Below are positions 58,400-64,000 of a stretch of 64,000 bases of DNA, piece after piece. The translations under genes were made by a program, and so were the position numbers. Under the pieces are notes generated by a model, which was not told the origin of the DNA, did no database searches, and saw only the letters and a program-made list of their open reading frames with translations. Origin of the DNA: Chryseosolibacter histidinae (GTDB lineage: Bacteria > Bacteroidota > Bacteroidia > Cytophagales > Cyclobacteriaceae); assembly GCF_018598225.1 (NCBI RefSeq), contig NZ_JAHESF010000008.1, positions 124,001 through 188,000 on the forward strand. The letters are read 5' to 3'. Numbering within the stretch: position 1 is the stretch's first letter; each line of letters starts with the position of its first letter.

Positions 58400-58798
58400 T
58401 CAGCCCCCGACAAGAGGCGTCAGTTTTAGAAAGCTTACAGTGGTAGATGATTTTACATGCACTTCCTGATCAAGTGCTTCAGCCTGCTTGTTATCGATCA
58501 GCACAAAATATGCGTTCTTTTGAAACGCATCCAGCGCAATATAGACCTGTTTCTCGGGATCGACCTTCTTGCGCACTTTCATCTTATAACCATTCAGCGT
58601 GCTTTCCGCATCGGTAGGCTGAACCAGGCCCTGAAAATATTCGGGTAATTTGGCGTTGTAGGCGTCAACCTCAGCGATCACGCGTGCCTCAATAATGTCT
58701 TGTACCGTTACCTTGTCGGTTCTTAGGGGAACCCTCATTTCATGGGTGACCTTACCGGCGCCGGTTCTGTCCCTGATTGTCAGGACCACTGTTTCCAT
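58400..58798 (-). CDS. Candidate ubiquitin-like protein with C-terminal Gly-Gly
   Basis: 132 residues from ATG at 58798 (METVVLTIRDRTGAG); an in-frame extension from 58837 was excluded because the ATG gives a natural beta-strand start. Secondary-structure pattern: strand VVLTIRD, strand THEMRVPL, helix TVQDIIEARVIAEVDAYNAK, strands KMKVRKKV and QVYIALDAF, then YFVLIDNKQAEALDQEVHV and VSFLKLTPLVGG at the very end. The strand-helix-strand layout with exposed LVGG tail recalls ubiquitin and ThiS/MoaD-type proteins. The fold is inference. Starts 144 bp from the divergent ExbD gene. Confidence 0.6.
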   Translation of the reverse strand: METVVLTIRDRTGAGKVTHEMRVPLRTDKVTVQDIIEARVIAEVDAYNAKLPEYFQGLVQPTDAESTLNGYKMKVRKKVDPEKQVYIALDAFQKNAYFVLIDNKQAEALDQEVHVKSSTTVSFLKLTPLVGG

Positions 58799-58941
58799 AG
58801 GACGATTTTTGTTTGAACCAACATACGAAAAAAGCATCTATTTTCTCGGGATGTTTTTTCAATGAGCGTCTGGTGAAAGGTTCTGTAAAAGTTGTATGGA
58901 AAAAGTACACTTGCCGCATCCTGGCTTTAAACACTAAACCT

Positions 58942-59448
58942 ATGGCTGAAATATCTCAAAACAACGCCCACAAAAATGGGGGCAAAGTGAGGGCAAAAAA
59001 ATCATCCACCAGAATAGACATGACCCCGATGGTCGATCTCGCTTTCCTGCTGCTCACCTTCTTTATTCTCACCACCACTTTCAAAAAAGATATGGCTATG
59101 GAGCTCCAGATGCCTGACAACTCACCTTCTCCACCGCAGCTGCTCAATGCAGACAAAGCACTCTCCGTGGTGCTCGCCGGTGATAACAAGGTGTACTGGT
59201 GGACCGGCCCCGAGCCGCAAGCCAGGTTAACAAACTATTCAAAGGATGGTATCCGGAAAGTCCTGCTCGAGCGACGCAAGGATGTTCCAGACATCATGGT
59301 GCTGATCAAACCGATGGACGAAGCTAAATATGAAAATGTGGTTGACGTGCTCGACGAGATCACCATTACCGGCATCACCCGTTACGCGATCATGGATATC
59401 ACCGACGATGACAAAACGATACTTCCGTCACCTGTGGCAGGGCTGTAA
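58942..59448 (+). CDS. ExbD/TolR-family protein
   Basis: 168 residues from ATG at 58942 (MAEISQNNAH); a frame from 58813 has no conserved character. A basic cytoplasmic N-terminus, one membrane helix at about 30-50 with the conserved Asp (IDMTPMVDLAFLLLTFFILTTTF), and a periplasmic domain of about 110 residues ending LDEITITGITRYAIMDITDDDK. ExbD-type proteins are the peptidoglycan-binding part of proton-driven motors with ExbB/TolQ and TonB/TolA. None of those is nearby, so it probably works with a motor encoded elsewhere. Confidence 0.9.
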   Translation: MAEISQNNAHKNGGKVRAKKSSTRIDMTPMVDLAFLLLTFFILTTTFKKDMAMELQMPDNSPSPPQLLNADKALSVVLAGDNKVYWWTGPEPQARLTNYSKDGIRKVLLERRKDVPDIMVLIKPMDEAKYENVVDVLDEITITGITRYAIMDITDDDKTILPSPVAGL

Positions 59449-59452
59449 ATGA

Positions 59453-59625
59453 GTTGACAGTTGACAAGAAAACAGTTGACAAAGGTGGGCACTAAGCTAA
59501 GAACCTGCGGCTCGATTCACTGTTAGGAGTGTTGGTGAAGAACACCAACACTGGCACCCACTGAACACCAGCACTGGCACCCAACCCGGTTCACTTTGGT
59601 CAATTGCCTTGTTGTCAACTGGCAA
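59453..59625. repeat. GTTGACA heptad arrays flanking a GTTGGTG hairpin
   Basis: The left array at 59453-59483 is GTTGACA, GTTGACA, AGAAAACA, GTTGACA. An inverted, decayed one is at about 59598-59625 (minus strand GTTGACA, ACAAGGCA, ATTGACC). Between them is the hairpin at 59528. Fills the gap between the convergent ExbD and DUF4199 genes. Confidence 0.7.
59528..59552. repeat. 10 bp hairpin AGTGTTGGTG/CACCAACACT, loop AAGAA
   Basis: A perfect 10 bp stem with loop AAGAA, followed by GGCACC. Two more copies are at 60329 and 60405. The core TTGGTG-AAGAA-CACCAA is constant and the outer four bases differ but stay paired. Confidence 0.85.
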
Positions 59626-59627
59626 GA

Positions 59628-60137
59628 TCAGGCGATCTTGGTAGTGGCCAACGTCTGAGACTTTTTAGTTTTAACGATAGCGCTTGTGATCAGTGAAAGG
59701 ATCAGGCCGGTAACCGGAGCGGCGAAGAAACCGATGATCATAAACGAGCCGAGGTTGAATTGCTGTTGTGCCTCCGCTGCCGTCATTTGTCCTGTTGAGG
59801 TTACATACTGGATGGTATTGGCAAACAAGTCGGAAGAAATAACCGAAACAGAGAGCCACGTGGTGATCAGGCCGAGAAAGGCAACAAATACCGAAAGTAT
59901 CAGCCCGCTGCCCAGCGCCTGCTTATATGAAATGATCCCATCATAATAATTTTTGCGTTTGTCGAACCCCGCCAGCAGATAGAGCACAAAAGCGGGTATC
60001 AGGATCAACGTATTGAATAGCTGTCCATATTGAATGGCGGTGTCGTCAAAATTAAGCGCCTTGGCAATCAGCGCCCAGACGAGGTTCATGATAGCGAAGA
60101 TCAATGACCATTTGATCTCAATCGAAAATCGTTTCAT
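59628..60137 (-). CDS. DUF4199 membrane protein
   Basis: 169 residues with four membrane segments at about 8-28, 38-58, 72-98 and 128-150. IKWSLIFAIMNLVWALIAKALNF, FDKRKNYYDGIISYKQALGSGLILSVFVAFL and TSTGQMTAAEAQQQF fit DUF4199, whose members are small inner-membrane proteins of unknown function in Bacteroidota. Convergent with the ExbD gene. The upstream gap to 60504 holds hairpin repeats and the divergent HTCS promoter. Confidence 0.9.
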   Translation of the reverse strand: MKRFSIEIKWSLIFAIMNLVWALIAKALNFDDTAIQYGQLFNTLILIPAFVLYLLAGFDKRKNYYDGIISYKQALGSGLILSVFVAFLGLITTWLSVSVISSDLFANTIQYVTSTGQMTAAEAQQQFNLGSFMIIGFFAAPVTGLILSLITSAIVKTKKSQTLATTKIA

Positions 60138-60328
60138 AAGTGTTTTATTTTTTTGGAGTTGAACATTTTACGAAGCGCATGCGGGTCTATCTTTTGGATC
60201 GTGTCATGTGTTTCGTTTTTATGGAAGCAAAAATATAAGGTCAGTGAAAGCCAGGCGAGTGGCTATAGCGACAATTTGTAGGGCTGTTTGCGACATTAAT
60301 GAGAGGAATGTGGTGGATGGAGATTGGA

Positions 60329-60429
60329 GATGTTGGTGAAGAACACCAACATCGGCACACAGGTGAAGAATACAACATCGGCACGTCAACATCGGTGCAG
60401 AGGGGACGTTGGTGAAGAACACCAACGTC
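60329..60429. repeat. Two GTTGGTG-AAGAA-CACCAAC hairpins with GGCAC units
   Basis: 60329-60353 has the stem GATGTTGGTG/CACCAACATC and 60405-60429 has GACGTTGGTG/CACCAACGTC, both with loop AAGAA. Each is followed by GGCACA. Between them lie partial copies (GGTGAAGAATACAACATCGG and CAACATCGGTGC). The T-to-C change in the left arm is matched by A-to-G in the right. Confidence 0.85.
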
Positions 60430-60482
60430 GGCACAGTCGGCACACCAACACGACGGTGAGCGGAATGATGGATCCAATTTCG

Positions 60483-60490
60483 TATCTTTT
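60483..60490 (+). promoter_or_regulatory. -7-like box TATCTTTT before the second HTCS
   Basis: TATCTTTT differs from TAnnTTTG in the last base and lies 14 bp before the ATG at 60505. The hairpin repeats lie just upstream of it. Confidence 0.4.
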
Positions 60491-60504
60491 ACGAGGAATT
60501 ACTG

Positions 60505-63500
60505 ATGATGCGACCGTGTATGAATGGACTAAAGTTTACCGTTGTTGTTTTTGTTCTGTTATCTGTACAAAATGTTATTGCCCAACTTCAGCCGAGAAAC
60601 CTCGTGAAGCACTGGGGCACGCATGCAGGGCTTTCGCAGGGTGTGGTGAACAGCATTGTTCAGGATAATGAGTCGCTCATGTGGTTCGCCACCGAAGACG
60701 GGCTGAACCGTTTCGACGGTTATTCTTTCAAAACCTTCCGCTACGATCCCGACAACAAGTTCAGCATCGCCGATAACTTTATTCAAAGTGTGTTCAAAGA
60801 TCCCGAAGGAACACTCTGGGTATCATCCCGCAAAGGCTTGCTGGAATTCGATGCAGACCACGAGACCTTTTCGCTTTACAGACACAACTTCAAAGACCAC
60901 GCCGACTACACCTTCAATGACGTGAGCTTCATTACACAGGGAAGCGCGGGTAATCTCTGGATCGGCTGGTACGGAAGCGGGTTCGCGTCGTTCAATAAAA
61001 AGACCAAAACCTTTGTGCCTTATACACCGGAAACTCTGCCCGGGCTCTCCAACGAAAAAACGGTGGCCCTCATGGAAGACCGCTTCGGGTTGTTATGGGT
61101 GGCTACACAGCAGGGAGCGCTCAACGTATTCCGCGTAAGCAAAGGTGAAGTGATCGGCAAGCTCGACCACCTTAGCCACGGCTTCCAGGAACTGTCGTCT
61201 AACGTGCAGTGCCTGGCAGAAGACAGGTTTGGAAACGTATGGATCGGCACCAAGAGAGGCCTGGTGGTGTATAAAAGACAGGAGAATAAATTCTTTGCGT
61301 TCACGGGTAACAAGCTCGCGGTTTCCGGCGCGAATGTGTTCTCCCTGCTGGCCGACAGCAACGACAACCTCTGGATCGGTACACAGGGGGGCGGCCTGTA
61401 CCAGCTCGACCTGCGTCAGTCTGCCACACGACCGCTCAGCGACTTCATCATTGTGCGCATCAAAAGCCTCAGCGACTTCGACATCTCGAAACGCACCATT
61501 CAATCCATTTACGAAGACAAAGACAAGAACATCTGGGTGGGCACTTTCGGAGAAGGTATTTACCTGGTGAGCAGCAGTAAAGAGAACTTTATCAGGATCC
61601 AGAAACCGGTGTATGAAAATTCGGCGATGAGCTTTGTTGCCTATTACGGCATCTGCTACGACCCGGAAGGAAATCTCTGGCTGGGCACGGATGGAAACGG
61701 CATCTACAAATCCGATCTCTATGGAAATACGCTGCAGCATTTCTCCGTAGAAAACAACAACGGCCTGCGCGACAACGCCATCTTATCGGCCTTGTGCGAC
61801 AGCCGGGGCAGGCTCTGGTTCGGCTCTTATTCGCAGGGACTGTTCCTGTATGACCGATCGAAAAATTCTTTTATCAATTACAAATATCAGAATGCACAAC
61901 AGGTGAAGACCGGTGGCAACGATGTGCGCGTGATCTTCGAAGATTCGAAAGGTAATCTTTGGATCGGCACCAACCGGGGCGGGTTGTGCTTATTGAACGA
62001 GCAGGAAAGGTCGTACGCCAATCCGCCGCATTTCCGCGGGGCGATGCGCGAGGGCGACATCCGTTCCATCACCGAAGATGCACAGGGCAATTTATGGATC
62101 GGGTGTTATGGCGACGGCATCTATTCTTATTCACCTTCCACCCAAAAATTCCAGCGGCACTTCAACGATCCGCGTTCGGAAGAGCAGCTGAAGAACGATA
62201 TCGTTTTTGCCGTGAAGGCAGACCGGAACGGCAACATCTGGATGGGCACGGGCGGCGGAGGCATCTGCGTTTTCAATCCGCGCAAGCGCACATTCAAAAG
62301 ATATACGGAAAAAGACGGGTTGGCGAACAACACCGTTTACGCGGTGCTCACCGATCATGCGGATAATGTGTGGATGAGCAGCAACGCCGGCATTTCGAAG
62401 CTCGATGTGAGCAAAAATAAATTCTTCAATTACGGCGCTTCCGACGGCTTGCAAGAGGGGCAGTTTCATCCGGGCTCGGCGCTCTTCAATGGCGTGGGCG
62501 GATACATGTGCATGGGTGGCACGCTTGGCCTCAATGTTTTTTTTCCTGACCAGGTGACCGATGGCCTGAAGCAGCCCCAGATCATGCTTACAGGATTTTC
62601 GCTCTTCAACAAACCTGTACACATCAACGACAGCCTCGAGGGCAACGCCATCTTAACACAGGTTATCCACCACACCGACAACATCACCCTGAAGCATGAC
62701 CAGAACGTGCTCACGTTCGAATTCGTGGGCCTGAACTACACGTATCCCGAGAAAAACATTTACGCTTACAAACTGGAGAACCTCGACAACGACTGGAACT
62801 TCGTGGGCAACCAGCGATCGGCCACCTACCGTTATCTGAACCCGGGCACCTATGTTTTTAAAGTGAAGGCATCGAACGTTGAAAATGAATGGGGCAATAC
62901 CTTCGCCAGTGTGGCGGTGACCATCAGGCCGCCTTTCTGGATGACCCCGTTGGCGTATTTTCTTTACATGCTCACCACCTGTGCCATTGCTTATGTTATC
63001 ATTCATTTCCGCGCCAAGCAGCTCAAGCTGAGAAGGAGGCTGAAAATTGCCAAGCAGCAGCGCAAGCATGAACGGCACCTGGTGCAGCAGAAGCTCACGT
63101 TCTTTACGGAGATCTCGCACGAGTTCAAAACACCGCTCACGTTAATGATCGGCCCCCTCGAAGAGATGATGGCGAAAGAATCTGTCGAAACCGCCGCAGG
63201 CAGAAAGCTGAGAATGGTATACCGCAATGCGCACAAGCTGCTCAACCTCATCAACAAGCTGCTTGATTACCGGAAAATTGAAAATGGAAAGGTGATCCTG
63301 AAAGTAAGAGAAGACAACATCGTTTCTTTCGTGGAAGAGATCTGCGCCACGTTCAGGGAGCTGGCCAACCACAAGAACATACAGTTTCATGTTCAGGCAG
63401 ACCAGCCTGAGATCATGCTTTGGTTCGACCGCGAGAAGATCGAGATGGTGCTCAACAACATTATTTCAAACTCATTCAAGTACATCGGCCAGGGCAACGA

Positions 63501-64000
63501 GATCAGCGTTTACGTGACGCGGCAGGTGAACGACAAATTCCCGAAAGGCAGGGCCTGCATCAAGATCAAAGACAATGGCGTGGGCATACCTAAAAAACAC
63601 CTGGGTAATATTTTCGACTGGTTCTACAAAGGAGAGAACTACGGTGCCATGAGCTCGGGTATCGGCCTCTCGCTTGCGCGGAAGCTGGTGCACCTGCACA
63701 AGGGAGAAGTGTTTGTAGACAGCGTGGAAGGAAACGGATCTACCTTCAGCATCAAGATCCCGCTGGGGAACGAGCACTTCAGGCCCGAGGAGATCGTTGC
63801 CACGCCAGCCCTCGAACAGGACACAGCCACAGCCTTCAAAACAGATTTCCTGCTGCATGACGATCGTGAAGAAGGGCATTCCAAAAAAGGATACAAGAGC
63901 ATCTTGCTCATCGAAGACGATGAAGAGATCCGCGGATTCCTGAAAGAGTATTTTGAGAAGGAATACAAGATCTTCGAAGCCGCCAATGGAAGCGAAGCGC
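60505..64000 (+). CDS. Hybrid two-component system regulator (HTCS), cut at the window end
   Basis: Open from ATG at 60505 to the window edge, 1165 codons. A later start at 60520 (MNGLKFTVVVFVLLSVQNVIAQ) gives the cleanest signal peptide. Periplasmic Reg_prop propeller with many blades (NESLMWFATEDGLNRFDGY, DKDKNIWVGTFGEGIYLV), Y_Y_Y domain near 735-810, membrane helix near 813-833, HisKA with His near 869 (EISHEFKTPLTLMIGPLEEM), HATPase_c near 975-1085 (SGIGLSLARKLVHLHKG), then the start of a receiver (SILLIEDDEEIRGFLKEYF). An AraC domain probably follows outside the window. Paralogue of the 47672 gene. Confidence 0.94.
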   Translation, partial: MMRPCMNGLKFTVVVFVLLSVQNVIAQLQPRNLVKHWGTHAGLSQGVVNSIVQDNESLMWFATEDGLNRFDGYSFKTFRYDPDNKFSIADNFIQSVFKDPEGTLWVSSRKGLLEFDADHETFSLYRHNFKDHADYTFNDVSFITQGSAGNLWIGWYGSGFASFNKKTKTFVPYTPETLPGLSNEKTVALMEDRFGLLWVATQQGALNVFRVSKGEVIGKLDHLSHGFQELSSNVQCLAEDRFGNVWIGTKRGLVVYKRQENKFFAFTGNKLAVSGANVFSLLADSNDNLWIGTQGGGLYQLDLRQSATRPLSDFIIVRIKSLSDFDISKRTIQSIYEDKDKNIWVGTFGEGIYLVSSSKENFIRIQKPVYENSAMSFVAYYGICYDPEGNLWLGTDGNGIYKSDLYGNTLQHFSVENNNGLRDNAILSALCDSRGRLWFGSYSQGLFLYDRSKNSFINYKYQNAQQVKTGGNDVRVIFEDSKGNLWIGTNRGGLCLLNEQERSYANPPHFRGAMREGDIRSITEDAQGNLWIGCYGDGIYSYSPSTQKFQRHFNDPRSEEQLKNDIVFAVKADRNGNIWMGTGGGGICVFNPRKRTFKRYTEKDGLANNTVYAVLTDHADNVWMSSNAGISKLDVSKNKFFNYGASDGLQEGQFHPGSALFNGVGGYMCMGGTLGLNVFFPDQVTDGLKQPQIMLTGFSLFNKPVHINDSLEGNAILTQVIHHTDNITLKHDQNVLTFEFVGLNYTYPEKNIYAYKLENLDNDWNFVGNQRSATYRYLNPGTYVFKVKASNVENEWGNTFASVAVTIRPPFWMTPLAYFLYMLTTCAIAYVIIHFRAKQLKLRRRLKIAKQQRKHERHLVQQKLTFFTEISHEFKTPLTLMIGPLEEMMAKESVETAAGRKLRMVYRNAHKLLNLINKLLDYRKIENGKVILKVREDNIVSFVEEICATFRELANHKNIQFHVQADQPEIMLWFDREKIEMVLNNIISNSFKYIGQGNEISVYVTRQVNDKFPKGRACIKIKDNGVGIPKKHLGNIFDWFYKGENYGAMSSGIGLSLARKLVHLHKGEVFVDSVEGNGSTFSIKIPLGNEHFRPEEIVATPALEQDTATAFKTDFLLHDDREEGHSKKGYKSILLIEDDEEIRGFLKEYFEKEYKIFEAANGSEA

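Larger units (their letters stand above)
60138..60504. other. 367 bp divergent gap rich in hairpin repeats
   Basis: No gene is supported. It contains two GTTGGTG-AAGAA-CACCAAC hairpins (60329-60353, 60405-60429), additional GGCAC and CAACATCGG units between and after them, and a -7-like box at 60483. Confidence 0.6.

Overview
The window looks like a chromosomal segment of a Bacteroidota bacterium, most likely Cytophagales or a related environmental order. The evidence is: propeller-type sensor kinases of the hybrid two-component (HTCS) class, several ECF sigma factors, many lipoproteins, MprF-like, DUF4136, DUF4199, DUF1080 and PKD/OMP proteins, weak Shine-Dalgarno sequences, and promoter -7 boxes of the TAnnTTTG type. 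There are no rRNA or tRNA genes, no CRISPR array and no recognisable insertion sequence. The genus assignment is inference.

Layout. 0-13 kb: end of a glycosyltransferase (cut by the window), a DUF1080 protein, an ECF sigma with a small overlapping partner, uvrA, proC, a split YeeE/YedE pair, gdhA, a MATE transporter, a lipoprotein and an RluA-family pseudouridine synthase. 13-24 kb: a phospho-site-less receiver, a NarL-type kinase/regulator pair, two unknown genes, a Cys/Met PLP enzyme with a GNAT, tag, an MBL-fold lipoprotein, a small TPR-like protein and a large secreted six-hairpin-type protein. 24-35 kb: a propeller histidine kinase, an ECF sigma/small protein/clpP operon, a SPOR/OmpA-like protein, a three-gene envelope operon opposite a LuxR-type regulator, another ECF sigma and two PepSY-like paralogues. 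35-47.6 kb: mprF, DUF998, a CHASE3 kinase, then a lipoprotein / PKD-barrel protein / TPR-CHAT protease row facing an ECF sigma and its membrane TPR anti-sigma. 47.6-64 kb: a complete HTCS, a trypsin-like protease plus MACPF pore-former pair, SnoaL and AraC genes, a DUF4132 protein preceded by a small ubiquitin-like protein ending in Gly-Gly, an orphan ExbD, DUF4199 and a second HTCS cut by the window end.

Three things stand out. (1) A two-gene unit encodes a MACPF protein with a C-terminal ILEI-like domain and a chymotrypsin-fold serine protease with a full His/Asp/Ser triad. Neither has an obvious signal peptide, so this could be a protease-gated pore system. (2) A 132-residue protein with ubiquitin-like features and a terminal Gly-Gly lies directly upstream of a DUF4132 gene. 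(3) The intergenic regions carry an unusual repeat architecture: arms of about 28 bp made of four heptamers that fit GTNNNNR, often arranged as inverted pairs, sitting at gene 3' ends and especially in gaps between convergent genes. Different gaps use different heptamer words. Some arms start on the G of a TAG stop codon or supply the last codons of a gene. Other hairpin families, one with compensatory stem changes, are mixed in or nested inside them.
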